From: Nitrosomonas sp.
GTDB taxonomy: Bacteria > Pseudomonadota > Gammaproteobacteria > Burkholderiales > Nitrosomonadaceae
DNA: 64,000 bases
Reading direction: 5' to 3'
Assembly: GCA_024281995.1 (NCBI GenBank)
Contig: JAMWZW010000001.1
Span: 620,001 to 684,000 of the forward strand
Shown here: positions 18,367 to 27,908 of the stretch, in pieces
Layout: every line of letters starts with the position of its first letter
Position numbering within the stretch: position 1 is the stretch's first letter
Made by a program: the position numbers and the translations under genes
Notes under the pieces: model-generated
Database searches by the model: none
What the model was told of the DNA's origin: nothing
Seen by the model: only the letters and a program-made list of their open reading frames with translations

Positions 18367-18556
18367 GATTACCCCAATAACAAGACAGTTTGTAAGAATA
18401 ACAATCTAAATCAGAATCATACAAAAGGAAGCAGAGTTCGTGTGAATCTGTAAAAAACAGTCTGTTAATGCTTGCGCAAATAAAGCCAATTCCACGCTTT
18501 TTCGGATGGCTATGGCATTTTAGAGCTATTATGGCCGTAATTTTTTTGTTGTTTGA

Positions 18557-19069
18557 TTAACGGATGATGCTTCGATGCATGCCTGCTTTTAATGCTTGAA
18601 TGGCTTCTTCGCTACTGCTGACAATTTGTCGATGCGGGCAGAAGATGTTTTTGGAGAGCTCCCGTTGTGCATAAAATTGACGGACAAAATCGAGCTTTTG
18701 CCATTCGGATATGCGTGGTTGTGTCCAAGTTTTATCGTTTCTTCCAAGTGCGTATATTTTTCTTTCGTTGGTAGCGCAGCGTATGCCCTCGTAACTGACA
18801 TTTTCGGCACCATTGGATGATTTGATTATGAGACTAAAGCGAATGACGCCATCACCGCCAATTCTGATCGAAGTTGTGTCGACCAGGTATTGATTACTGG
18901 TAGCAGCTCCTGCATCAAAGGCCAGCAGATTTTTCTCTTCCGGGTAAGCAGGCAATTGTGTCATTTGCTCAATCCACGGTTTGTCGCTTTCGAATTCATC
19001 CTTAAATGGCGGTTTAGCACAAGCAAGCAGAAGCAGGGCGCAGATGAGTGAAAGTAGTATTCGTTTCAT
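18557..19069 (-). CDS. CNP1-like family lipoprotein
   Basis: A 170-residue protein with a lipoprotein signal (LLLACAKPP, Cys near residue 17) and a body matching the CNP1-like family of small betaproteobacterial envelope proteins, including the YEGIRCATNERKIYALG segment. Function of the family is unknown. Its ATG overlaps the stop of the Fe-S/DUF3501 gene as ATGA (19066-19069), so it is the last cistron of a probable operon with rubrerythrin and that oxidoreductase. Confidence 0.8.
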   Translation of the reverse strand: MKRILLSLICALLLLACAKPPFKDEFESDKPWIEQMTQLPAYPEEKNLLAFDAGAATSNQYLVDTTSIRIGGDGVIRFSLIIKSSNGAENVSYEGIRCATNERKIYALGRNDKTWTQPRISEWQKLDFVRQFYAQRELSKNIFCPHRQIVSSSEEAIQALKAGMHRSIIR

Positions 19070-21057
19070 GCAACGACAGTTAAGTCATTTAATAATGAAT
19101 CTCGTATGCCGGCATCGGTAATATCGATGCTTGCTTGATAAGCAGGGTGATCAACACCCATGCTGAGTGGCACGCCTTGACGCAGCGATTGAATCATTTC
19201 TGCAGTAAGTTCAAAGCGCAGAAAATGAACTGCTGAGGTTTTATCACTATTTTCCCGCTCTAAATCTTCATCGGCGATCGCATAAACGGATGCATGTTCG
19301 CCAATTTTAACCCAGACCTTGTCTTCGATACCTACCATAGTCGCAAGCTTGGCCGCGCGTATTGCCGGATCAGGAAATTCAATCATCATGGTAGCTTTCC
19401 AATTGCTACCATCCGGCACGAGCGGCGTGTACGCTTCAAGTTCATGGATGATTTCTTGTTCTTGGAAAATGCGTTCGACGTGGAGCATTTCCTGGATTTG
19501 GTAACGGATTGTCAGCGCATCTTCAAAAATCAGCGTGATATTTTCTCCTAATGAAATTTTGCGTGTTTTTTTATGCGCCATGACTTGGGCGCGAAAATCT
19601 TTGCGTATCTTGGCATACGCTTCTAATGTCAACAGATTGTCTCGGGTAATGGGCGTCATATTTTTTTCATCCAATGAAGTGGCGGAGACAGTTGGCTGAC
19701 CATGATCAATTTGCGTTCGCTGCTCAGCGCAGTCACCATAAGCCATACGTAATAATGTGAGCGGGTGTAATTTTTTCGCTTTGTTTTCACCGATACCTTG
19801 CTCAATATGCCGTGCGGCAATTGCGCAATCGGAACTGATGTAATCCGGGTTTGCGGCAGCCATTTGCTTGAAAACCGGACGGCCGATTTTCATGGAATCG
19901 GCAAAGAATTCACTTTTCACGCCCCAGGTTCCATCATGGCCTGAACATCGCTCCACAGTATGGATAGTTGTGTCTGGAATAAGCTGCAAAATGTCGCGCG
20001 TCTTTTTTCCGATGTTTTGCACACGCTGATGACATGGGATATGGTATGCCACATTACCCAATGATTTTATGAAGTTTGTTTTTAGCAGATTGTCCTGGTT
20101 GCGTAGGGACAAATACTCGAACGGATCAAACATGGCGGCGGCAACGGTTTGCACCGCTTCATCATGCGGAAACAAAAGTGGTAATTCTTGTTTGTACATC
20201 AATGTGCAGGAGGGTACTGCGGAAATGATGGCGTAGCCTTCTTGCGCTAATTTCAATAGCGGGGGGATATTTTTGTTTTTCAATGTTTCCACTGCTTCCA
20301 AATCACCTAGCTCAAGTTTCGGCATACCGCAACAGGCTTCTTTTTCTACCAGGCAAACAGGAATTTCATTGTGTTCCAGTATCGCTAATAAATCATGACC
20401 GATCCCCGGTTCGTTATAATTAATATAGCACGTGGCATAGATGGCAACTTTTCCCGGAGTCTTGGCGCCATTCACGACTGCAAAAGTAGCGTTGGGTGTT
20501 GCGTTTACACGAAATTTATTCGCGCTATATTCAGGCAGTTTTCTATCTGCATGAATGCCTAGCAAGCTATCCATTAATTTGCGCGTGACTGGCGTCTTGT
20601 TGACGGCATTAACGGTTTGTACGACAACGGGAATGGTGGCCAATTTACCCATCAAATCGGTACTGGATAACAGTTTATCTCGAAACCCGGCACCCTTGTT
20701 TTTATATTTTACCGCCTTGGCACGTAACATCAGATGCGGAAAGTCGATGTTCCATTCATGCGGCGGTACATAAGGGCACTTGGTCATGAAACACATGTCG
20801 CAGAGATAACAATGATCGACGACTTCTGCAAATTGGCTTTTATCGACGCCATCGAGTTCGCCGGTCGAGCCCTCGTCAATGAGATCAAATAAGCGCGGGA
20901 AAGCTGTGCACAGATTGACACAGCGCCGGCAGCCGTGACAAATGTCGAAAACCCGCTCCATTTCCTGAGTCAGATGAGCCTCGTTATAAAAATCAGGATT
21001 TTTCCAGTCGATTGGATGGCGTTTAGGGGCTTCTAGGCTACCTTCACGAGTAGACAT
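19066..21057 (-). CDS. Fe-S oxidoreductase fused to a DUF3501 domain
   Basis: A 663-residue protein. The N-terminal part has two 4Fe-4S clusters (CHGCRRCVNLC and CYLCDMCFMTKCP, about residues 40-100), followed by two cysteine-rich CCG-type domains of the heterodisulfide reductase/GlpC class (EACCGMP near 240; CSGHDG near 370). From about residue 467 (MTPITRDNLLTL) to the end it matches DUF3501, which I know mostly as a separate protein encoded directly after this oxidoreductase. The linker lies at an A7 tract, so the fusion could be genuine or come from a one-base slip. It is downstream of rubrerythrin on the same strand. A role in peroxide or redox defence is inferred from that context. Confidence 0.88.
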   Translation of the reverse strand: MSTREGSLEAPKRHPIDWKNPDFYNEAHLTQEMERVFDICHGCRRCVNLCTAFPRLFDLIDEGSTGELDGVDKSQFAEVVDHCYLCDMCFMTKCPYVPPHEWNIDFPHLMLRAKAVKYKNKGAGFRDKLLSSTDLMGKLATIPVVVQTVNAVNKTPVTRKLMDSLLGIHADRKLPEYSANKFRVNATPNATFAVVNGAKTPGKVAIYATCYINYNEPGIGHDLLAILEHNEIPVCLVEKEACCGMPKLELGDLEAVETLKNKNIPPLLKLAQEGYAIISAVPSCTLMYKQELPLLFPHDEAVQTVAAAMFDPFEYLSLRNQDNLLKTNFIKSLGNVAYHIPCHQRVQNIGKKTRDILQLIPDTTIHTVERCSGHDGTWGVKSEFFADSMKIGRPVFKQMAAANPDYISSDCAIAARHIEQGIGENKAKKLHPLTLLRMAYGDCAEQRTQIDHGQPTVSATSLDEKNMTPITRDNLLTLEAYAKIRKDFRAQVMAHKKTRKISLGENITLIFEDALTIRYQIQEMLHVERIFQEQEIIHELEAYTPLVPDGSNWKATMMIEFPDPAIRAAKLATMVGIEDKVWVKIGEHASVYAIADEDLERENSDKTSAVHFLRFELTAEMIQSLRQGVPLSMGVDHPAYQASIDITDAGIRDSLLNDLTVVA

Positions 21058-21148
21058 AAATGAATCGATGTTAGCTTATTAAGAATTGCTCAGTTTGACG
21101 ATGATGGGGCTTAATCAGAATTTTACCTGACTAAACCCCGAACTTATA

Positions 21149-21568
21149 TTAATCAGTCAAGCTGTCTAGTGCACGCTGAAAACGGTTAGCGTGAGAACGT
21201 TCAGCTTTAGCAAGTGTTTCGAACCAGTCGGCAATTTCATCAAAACCTTCATCACGAGCTGATTTTGCCATGCCTGGATACATGTCGGTATATTCATGTG
21301 TTTCACCTGCAATGGCGGTTTTCAGGTTATCGCGAGAAGAACCAAAAGGCATGCCTGTTGCTGGGTCACCGCAATTCTCCAAATATTCCAGATGACCATG
21401 CGCGTGACCCGTTTCACCTTCTGCAGTGGAACGGAATACTGCTGCAACATCATTTTGTCCTTCCACGTCAGCTTTTGCTGCAAAGTATAGATAGCGGCGA
21501 TTAGCTTGAGATTCTCCCGCAAAAGCGGCCTTTAAATTTCCCTCGGTTTTAGATCCTTTCAGTTCCAT
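21149..21568 (-). CDS. Rubrerythrin-type ferritin-like di-iron protein (short form)
   Basis: A 139-residue cytoplasmic protein with the two ExxH-containing helices expected of a rubrerythrin di-iron site ([51 protein letters not shown]). It reduces hydrogen peroxide in known members. The C-terminal rubredoxin domain with its CxxC pairs is absent, so electrons must come from a partner; the Fe-S protein encoded next is a candidate (inference). The ATG at 21568 is chosen because AAGGAG lies just upstream; a longer frame to 21631 lacks such a site. Confidence 0.92.
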   Translation of the reverse strand: MELKGSKTEGNLKAAFAGESQANRRYLYFAAKADVEGQNDVAAVFRSTAEGETGHAHGHLEYLENCGDPATGMPFGSSRDNLKTAIAGETHEYTDMYPGMAKSARDEGFDEIADWFETLAKAERSHANRFQRALDSLTD

Positions 21569-21860
21569 TATTTTCTCCTTTTTAATTTTACGAGCGTAAG
21601 TATATTTATTATTAATCACACAAAAAAACAATCCTGATTAACTGGAAAACAAAGACATAAAATGATCAATCTATCGTGCCGATGTTTCATTTAGTTTAAT
21701 CAGGGTACGGCGAGAGTATAACTATACAAAGTTTCGTGCGTGCGCTGAGACTATCGAAGGGTTTGTGGATTGTCAACTATTAGCATTGTTTCATTTAATT
21801 CTGAGTAGATTGATAAAAATAGAGTTTTACATGTACTGCTGGAAATACCCCTATTACGTC

Positions 21861-23678
21861 TTAATAAGCCGGTCTTTGTGTCTCTCGAAACCACGTTCGG
21901 TATTGTTCCATTTTTGTTTGTTGCTGTGCCGGCGCACGACGGCGGCAAGTGGAGTACTCCTCAGTATCAGGTTGAGCGCCCCAGCGGATTTCCGCGCAAT
22001 CATTCGGGTTATAAGCAATTTCATAAGCCGGTTTTCGTGCCAGTATTTCAGCCAAAGATAGCTCCCAGCGGCTACCATCACTACGCGTGTAAAAGACGCT
22101 GCGTTCATGAATGCGTTTGTTGTGATGGCGTTCGATTTCTATTTTAGCTTGTTCCGGGCTTTTACCGGATAATACGAATAATTCGGGATAGCGGATTATT
22201 TTATCGGTCAAGCTTTGCAGGACGTTGATAGCAATGAGTAAACGCATATCCCGAGAAGGTGTGGAATAATCTTCCCATGGGCCAACCGTCTGAAAAATTG
22301 CTGTTCTGTCAGGCATTGGGATGATGCCGCGCGGGTTTTTGCGGAAATAAGCTTCTCCGTTTTCTACGGAGTTTACACGTGTCTCGAGTTGTTCCACCAA
22401 GGCATCCAAGGTCGTTTCATAAGCTTGCGTGGGATTCAGTCCATGTGGATTGATAAGCTTGGTTAACTCGGCATAAAAATTATCACGCGAAAGCTGGCTT
22501 TGTTCCAATGAAAAAGGGAGAAATTCGGATTGAACGGTTAGTTCTTCATTAGTCAGTGTGCGCCACTTTTCTGCAGTCGTACGGATCAGGGGTCGAAAGC
22601 TCTTAAAACCGGGTCCTGCATTTTCAATTTGATCATATAGCAGGGTACCCTCCCATACTCGCTTACGTGCAATTGAATTGTCCGGTTGAGCATCGACAAC
22701 CAACAATGTGCCCGGCTGGTCCTTGGTTTGAGGGATCCACTCGACCAAAACTAGAACATGACCATAAGGATCCGCATAGATAGTTCCAGGCCAAAGCGTT
22801 TCGCGCTTGAAAGCGATGGGATACCAGTCCGTCGATTCATCTTCAAAATCGGTTCGCAACGAGCCTGAATGCACCACATCAGCCAGTAATCTGCTAAATT
22901 TCTTGAAGCTGCCCTGCGTACTCGTGTTGCGGGTGAATTCCGCCATGATAGTAGCTTTCTCACATTGTGGCGGGGCTTTGCTTGAACCGCGCCCGCAAGC
23001 ACGGTAGGCGAAGGGCAATCTCATTTTCCAAGCAAAATAAGCACGCAACGTGTAAGGTAAATCAGCGCAATCGGGAGTAAGCGGCAAATCTTTGTCTTCA
23101 TTGTTACCAAGATAATTGTGGAGAAAATTGCGTTCCTGATTGCGTAACACAGGCTCTAACGAATTAAAACTTAAGTTTTCTTCATGCGGTGCGCCAAACA
23201 ACTCTTCAATCCAGGCAGCGTAAAAAGCTTCTGTGGCAAGATTCCATTTTTCGGATGCAGGTTGGGTTACTGCCGATCCAATTGTGAATTGGTGACAAGC
23301 AATCGATTCACCGTTGCGATTTGCGGTTACTTGATAATGGCCCTCATCAAGTTCTTTGGGCGTGCTGATAAGGCTCCAGGGTGGGCCGCCCCGATGGCGA
23401 GACTGAAGCACTACACGGCGACCTTGGTCGTCGGTCAAGATTAATTCCGCTATTTCGTCATAGGTTGATACCGCCATGATTTTGACGGGTTCTTCGGTTG
23501 TGGGATTCAAGGGTGAAATCCAGATATGTGTTTTGCTTGGGATTTCACAAGAATAATCTTGTGCCAGCACCAGCGGAACACCGTTCCATATCAATAGGCT
23601 TATCAGCACAAGATATACGCATGATGATCGTAAATAAAAAGAATTGTTGCGCATGGTTATCGGTAACACGCACTGCAA
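21861..23678 (-). CDS. Large exported protein of unknown function, possible papain-like fold
   Basis: A 605-residue protein with a signal peptide ending near LVLA-QD (about residue 40; ATG codons at 1 and 9 are both possible starts, the second giving a more normal signal). No family is recognised with confidence. A Cys (C204, in PDCADLPY), a His (H307, in DPYGHVLVLVEW) and an Asp (D329, in LVVDAQPD) come in the order and context seen in transglutaminase/NlpC-like cysteine hydrolases, which is a hypothesis only. It starts 15 bases after nadB on the same strand and may be co-transcribed with it. Confidence 0.6.
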   Translation of the reverse strand: MQCVLPITMRNNSFYLRSSCVYLVLISLLIWNGVPLVLAQDYSCEIPSKTHIWISPLNPTTEEPVKIMAVSTYDEIAELILTDDQGRRVVLQSRHRGGPPWSLISTPKELDEGHYQVTANRNGESIACHQFTIGSAVTQPASEKWNLATEAFYAAWIEELFGAPHEENLSFNSLEPVLRNQERNFLHNYLGNNEDKDLPLTPDCADLPYTLRAYFAWKMRLPFAYRACGRGSSKAPPQCEKATIMAEFTRNTSTQGSFKKFSRLLADVVHSGSLRTDFEDESTDWYPIAFKRETLWPGTIYADPYGHVLVLVEWIPQTKDQPGTLLVVDAQPDNSIARKRVWEGTLLYDQIENAGPGFKSFRPLIRTTAEKWRTLTNEELTVQSEFLPFSLEQSQLSRDNFYAELTKLINPHGLNPTQAYETTLDALVEQLETRVNSVENGEAYFRKNPRGIIPMPDRTAIFQTVGPWEDYSTPSRDMRLLIAINVLQSLTDKIIRYPELFVLSGKSPEQAKIEIERHHNKRIHERSVFYTRSDGSRWELSLAEILARKPAYEIAYNPNDCAEIRWGAQPDTEEYSTCRRRAPAQQQTKMEQYRTWFRETQRPAY

Positions 23679-23692
23679 ATTTGGTAGCAGCC

Positions 23693-25294
23693 TTAACTCG
23701 TTTCTTTTTTCAATACGGTATTTCCAGCAATGGGCAACGTACCCGGATAGTCTTTGCTATAGTGCAATCCTCTGCTTTCATGGCGCAACATTGCACTGCG
23801 CACGATTAAGTCGGCACTATCGACCAGATTACGTAGCTCCAGCAAATCACTGGTGACGCGGAAGTTGGTATAGTATTCATTAATTTCTTCACGCAATAGC
23901 TCTATTCTTCGTTGTGCGCGTTGCAGACGTTTCGTGGTTCTTACAATGCCAACATAGTTCCACATGAAGCGACGTAATTCATCCCAGTTATGAGCGATCA
24001 CGATTTCTTCATCGGCATCGGTAACCCGGCTTTCATCCCAATCAGCGAGTAGGGGCAATGTTTGTACGGGCTGATTGATAATATCGTTGCCTGCAGCATG
24101 AGCAAACACTAAGCATTCTAACAGTGAATTACTGGCTAACCGATTAGCGCCATGCAGTCCAGTATGCGCGGTTTCTCCAATGGCATACAGATTAAGCAAA
24201 TCGGTTTTACCGTTTTTGTCGGTCATAATGCCACCACACGTGTAATGCGCAGCAGGTACAACCGGAATAGATTCTTTAGTGATATCGATTCCAAGCTCCA
24301 AGCAACGGGCATGAATCGTTGGGAAATGCTCCTTTAGAAAACTGGCAGATTTATGCGATATGTCCAGGTAAACGCAATCCAATCCTCTTTTTTTAATTTC
24401 AAAATCGATAGCGCGAGCAACGATGTCTCGAGGTGCAAGTTCAGCGCGTGGATCGTGCCAAGGCATAAAACGTTCACCGGTGGGAAGTTTTAATAGACCA
24501 CCCTCACCACGTACCGCCTCACTGATTAAAAATGACTTTGCGTGTGGATGATAAAGACAAGTGGGATGAAATTGAATAAATTCCATGTTGGCGATACGGC
24601 AATTTGCGCGCCAACCCATTGCGATGCCATCACCAGTAGCAGTATCCGGATTGGTAGTATAGAGATAGACTTTGCTAGCGCCTCCTGTTGCCAGTACAGT
24701 ATTTTGAGCGGTAAAGGTATGCACCCGACCTTTCTTTTTATCAAGTATATATGCCCCAAAACATCTTTTATACTGTAAGTCCGCATAATTGCCACAAAGT
24801 TTGTCACTGGTGATTAAATCAATGGCAATGTGTTGTTCAAGTACGCAAATATTGTCATGAGTTTTAATTTTTTCAGCAAGTGTTTGTTGAATAGCTTTAC
24901 CCGTTGCGTCACCACTGTGAATAATTCGTCGTAAACTGTGACCACCTTCTTTAGTAAGATGAAATCCAGTGTCGCTGGTTTGATCACCGGTAAAAGTAAC
25001 ACCTTCATCTATGAGCCAGTGTATAGCACTCGTTGCATGTTCAGTGACAAACTGAGTTATTTCTATATCGCATAGGCCGGCTCCTGCTATTGATGTATCT
25101 TGAGCGTGCTGTGCTGGTGAGTCGGTAGCTGACAAAGCTGCCGCGATACCGCCTTGAGCCCATGAGCTGGCACCAGAATCGATGGTTTGTTTGGTTACGA
25201 TACAGACTTTTTTATAGGGAGCTAAATGAAGTGCAAGTGCAAATCCAGCTAAACCACTACCAATAATAAGCGTATCAAAATAATTGTTAACCAT
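23693..25294 (-). CDS. nadB: L-aspartate oxidase
   Basis: A 533-residue flavoprotein that oxidises L-aspartate to iminoaspartate, the first step of bacterial NAD synthesis. The FAD-binding GSGLAGFALAL motif lies at the N-terminus, followed by the family blocks SSWAQGGIAAAL, EGGHSLRRIIH and GLHGANRLASNSLLECLVF. The C-terminal helical domain is complete. It is divergent from rpoE, an arrangement conserved in many gammaproteobacteria and betaproteobacteria. Confidence 0.97.
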   Translation of the reverse strand: MVNNYFDTLIIGSGLAGFALALHLAPYKKVCIVTKQTIDSGASSWAQGGIAAALSATDSPAQHAQDTSIAGAGLCDIEITQFVTEHATSAIHWLIDEGVTFTGDQTSDTGFHLTKEGGHSLRRIIHSGDATGKAIQQTLAEKIKTHDNICVLEQHIAIDLITSDKLCGNYADLQYKRCFGAYILDKKKGRVHTFTAQNTVLATGGASKVYLYTTNPDTATGDGIAMGWRANCRIANMEFIQFHPTCLYHPHAKSFLISEAVRGEGGLLKLPTGERFMPWHDPRAELAPRDIVARAIDFEIKKRGLDCVYLDISHKSASFLKEHFPTIHARCLELGIDITKESIPVVPAAHYTCGGIMTDKNGKTDLLNLYAIGETAHTGLHGANRLASNSLLECLVFAHAAGNDIINQPVQTLPLLADWDESRVTDADEEIVIAHNWDELRRFMWNYVGIVRTTKRLQRAQRRIELLREEINEYYTNFRVTSDLLELRNLVDSADLIVRSAMLRHESRGLHYSKDYPGTLPIAGNTVLKKETS

Positions 25295-25408
25295 TTAACT
25301 GAATTTATTTTCAATAATAAAAAAAGTGCTAATTTTGAATGATAACAGACTCAATAAATTTCATGTCTTTGTTCACCATAATTCCGAGATAATTCAATCA
25401 CAAAATGT

Positions 25409-25435
25409 GAACTTATTAACTATTAGAACTGTCAT
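25409..25435 (+). promoter_or_regulatory. Possible sigma-E-type promoter upstream of rpoE
   Basis: GAACTT at 25409-25414 matches the -35 element of sigma-E promoters; 16 bases later GTCAT is a partial match to the -10. Autoregulated rpoE promoters are known in this gene context. The -10 is weak, so this is a tentative placement. Confidence 0.25.
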
Positions 25436-25575
25436 TAAAATGGGTAATATTAGATTATCTAGTTCCCGAGAATTGTTTGAACGGATATACTTGTTCATTG
25501 CGTAATTGCATAATATTTTGCAAAACAAGAATAAAATCAGAGATTCTTTCAAAAAATGCTCAGGGATCAAGTAGT

Positions 25576-26175
25576 ATGGGTGATCGGGAAATCGATCAAC
25601 AGTTAGTAGAACGAGTTCAAAGCGGAGATAAGCATGCATTCGATCTACTGGTTATCAAATATCAACGTAAGCTCGCGCGTTTATTATCACATTTCATTCG
25701 CGATGCTGCTGAAGTTGAGGATGTAACGCAAGAGGCTTTTGTTAAGGCCTATAGGGCGTTGCCTTCTTTTCGTGGAGATAGCGCTTTTTATACTTGGCTA
25801 TATCGGATTGGCATTAATACTGCAAAAAATTTCTTGGTGTCTCAAGGACGAAAAGTACCTACACTACAAGAATTTGACAATGAGGATGCTGAGAATTTCG
25901 AAGATGGCGGTATTTTAAAAGAGGTGAATACTCCCGAGAGTGAACTGATGAGTAAGCAAATTGCTCAAACCGTTAACCAAACATTAGATTCGTTGCCAGA
26001 AGAATTACGTACAGCGATAGTCTTAAGAGAGATTGATGGATTAAGTTATGAAGAAATTGCAAATATTATGAATTGCCCAATAGGTACTGTACGTTCGCGT
26101 ATATTTCGTGCTCGTGAAGCAATATCTGAACAGTTACGTCCTTTGTTAGGGACGAGTAAAGACAAGAGGTGGTAA
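25576..26175 (+). CDS. rpoE: RNA polymerase sigma-E factor
   Basis: A 199-residue ECF sigma factor for the envelope stress response. Region 2 (HAFDLLVIKYQRKLARL through AFVKAYRALPSFRG) and region 4 (LPEELRTAIVLREIDGLSYEEIA) are intact. The ATG at 25576 (MGDREIDQQLVERVQ) is chosen because it matches the family N-terminus; the frame is open 99 bases further upstream but that part does not resemble RpoE. The anti-sigma gene starts one base after its stop. Confidence 0.97.
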   Translation: MGDREIDQQLVERVQSGDKHAFDLLVIKYQRKLARLLSHFIRDAAEVEDVTQEAFVKAYRALPSFRGDSAFYTWLYRIGINTAKNFLVSQGRKVPTLQEFDNEDAENFEDGGILKEVNTPESELMSKQIAQTVNQTLDSLPEELRTAIVLREIDGLSYEEIANIMNCPIGTVRSRIFRAREAISEQLRPLLGTSKDKRW

Positions 26176-26176
26176 T

Positions 26177-26725
26177 GTGAAAAGCAAAATATCGGCGTTA
26201 ATGGATGGTGAAGTAGGAAAACAAGATGCATCATGTATTATCGAAGTGTTACGAAGGGATGATGAGTTACGAATGGAATGGCAAACATTTCATCTTATAG
26301 GCGATACGCTAAGGCAATCATCAAAACTATCGACGGATGTTTCACAGCGAGTTAGCCAACAATTAATAACCGAACCAACTGTACTTTCTCCAAGAACTTC
26401 TACAATACTTAAACCTCAAAAATATAAAGTTTTTGCGGCTTCAATAGCAGCTTCAATAGTCGTTGTGTTTTCTGCCTGGTTAATGATGTATACACCTTCC
26501 TATATGACAAAACAAACAATGCTTGCAGAAAATCCAAATCAAAGCGACAAAAAATTGCCAGCAACTGCCCTGCCCGTAATGGTTTCGTCGCCTACTGCAT
26601 TACATAATTACCCTCCGATTGAAATGAATGAGTACTTATTCGTGCATCGAGAGTTTTCTCCAGGAATCAATATGCGCGGACAAATGACTCATATTAATAG
26701 TATAAACGAATATAACGAAAGATAG
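26177..26725 (+). CDS. rseA: Anti-sigma-E factor RseA/MucA
   Basis: A 182-residue inner membrane protein. The N-terminal cytoplasmic RseA domain (KISALMDGEVGKQ and RMEWQTFHLIGDTLR) binds sigma-E; a single helix at about residues 94-112 (FAASIAASIVVVFSAWLM) crosses the membrane; the C-terminal part is periplasmic. It starts with GTG directly after rpoE, within the ribosome site AAGAGGTGG. Regulated proteolysis of such proteins releases sigma-E in known systems. Confidence 0.92.
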   Translation: MKSKISALMDGEVGKQDASCIIEVLRRDDELRMEWQTFHLIGDTLRQSSKLSTDVSQRVSQQLITEPTVLSPRTSTILKPQKYKVFAASIAASIVVVFSAWLMMYTPSYMTKQTMLAENPNQSDKKLPATALPVMVSSPTALHNYPPIEMNEYLFVHREFSPGINMRGQMTHINSINEYNER

Positions 26726-26730
26726 GGTAG

Positions 26731-27717
26731 ATGACTAGTCGTCAAGTAATTACGCTATTTTTTTTGTTAATATTTGGCTGTAATGCTGCGCTAGCAGAGG
26801 TTCTACCGCATTCATCGGAAAATGCGTTAAATTGGCTAAAAAAAATGGCTGAGGCACCTACTCAGTACAACTACTCAGGAACATTTGTTTATTATGCCGA
26901 GGGCCATATAGAGGCATCACGTACAATTCATAAAATCGATAAAACGGGTCAGCATGAAAAAATTGAAGTTTTAGATGGAACTCCACGCATAGTTTTTCGT
27001 AATAATGATGAGATGAGGTGTTATCTCCCTGAAAGTAAAAAAGCTTATAGTGAAAAACGTTGGTTCCGTAAATTCTTTCCGGATCTTCTTCCTCAGTCGT
27101 CTAATGAGATCGATAACAATTACCACGTCAAGGAAACCAAGCGTGAACGAATAGCTAATCATGAATCCCAAGTTGTATTATTGACACCGAGAGACTCACT
27201 TCGCTATGGTCAGCAATTTTGGGTTGATATGCAAACAGGCTTGCTGCTAAAAGTTGCAGTGGTAGAAGGTAGTGAAATTATTGAACAATTCGCATTTGTC
27301 CAAATAGAGATTGATAAAGAAATTCATTCGGATATGTTGCAACCTGATCCATCACTGCTTACTCCTGATTGGCAAGCGATTGAATTGGTTTCATCGATTT
27401 TAAATGAAGGTGAATTAAAGTGGCAGGTTAAAACCTTACCAAGAGGTTTTAAGAAATTAGTTGAAATGAAACGTAATTTGATTGATAAATCTACATTAGT
27501 GGATCATATTGCGTTATCGGATGGGTTGGCGACAGTTTCTATATTTATTGAGCCCATTGTTAAAGATGCACCAACCCCCGTGCCAGGTTTTTTCACTAGC
27601 CGCGGTGCAATTAATATTTATGTTCGTATATTGGGTGATAACAAAATCACGACTGTGGGTGAAGTGCCGTTGAAAACTATAAAATTAATTGGCGACTCTG
27701 TGTATAAACAAGAATAA
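26731..27717 (+). CDS. rseB: Periplasmic sigma-E regulator RseB/MucB
   Basis: A 328-residue exported protein with a signal peptide ending near ALA-EV (about residue 22). The MucB/RseB N-terminal lipid-sensing domain starts at ALNWLKKMAEAPTQYNYSGTF and the C-terminal domain near LKWQVKTLPRGFK. It protects RseA from cleavage in studied homologues. It follows rseA by five bases. Confidence 0.95.
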   Translation: MTSRQVITLFFLLIFGCNAALAEVLPHSSENALNWLKKMAEAPTQYNYSGTFVYYAEGHIEASRTIHKIDKTGQHEKIEVLDGTPRIVFRNNDEMRCYLPESKKAYSEKRWFRKFFPDLLPQSSNEIDNNYHVKETKRERIANHESQVVLLTPRDSLRYGQQFWVDMQTGLLLKVAVVEGSEIIEQFAFVQIEIDKEIHSDMLQPDPSLLTPDWQAIELVSSILNEGELKWQVKTLPRGFKKLVEMKRNLIDKSTLVDHIALSDGLATVSIFIEPIVKDAPTPVPGFFTSRGAINIYVRILGDNKITTVGEVPLKTIKLIGDSVYKQE

Positions 27718-27908
27718 ATGTTGATGGATAGAGATTTATTGTAAGTTATTTTCATATAAAGCTTGATAAAATCACTATTTTTGCGTTTGTGTATGCCTTA
27801 TTTATAGACATATTTTTAACGTGTTATAGTTTTATTAAGTTGCCTCGTTTTTATTCAATTATATTCAAAGCAAATTTTTAAATTTCCTGATTTGATTGGT
27901 AGCACAAC

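Noticed and set aside
21569..21631. N-terminal extension of rubrerythrin
   Set aside because: The extension contains the ribosome site for the ATG at 21568 and does not resemble the family.
25477..25575. N-terminal extension of RpoE
   Set aside because: The family N-terminus matches the ATG at 25576; upstream codons look like leader sequence.
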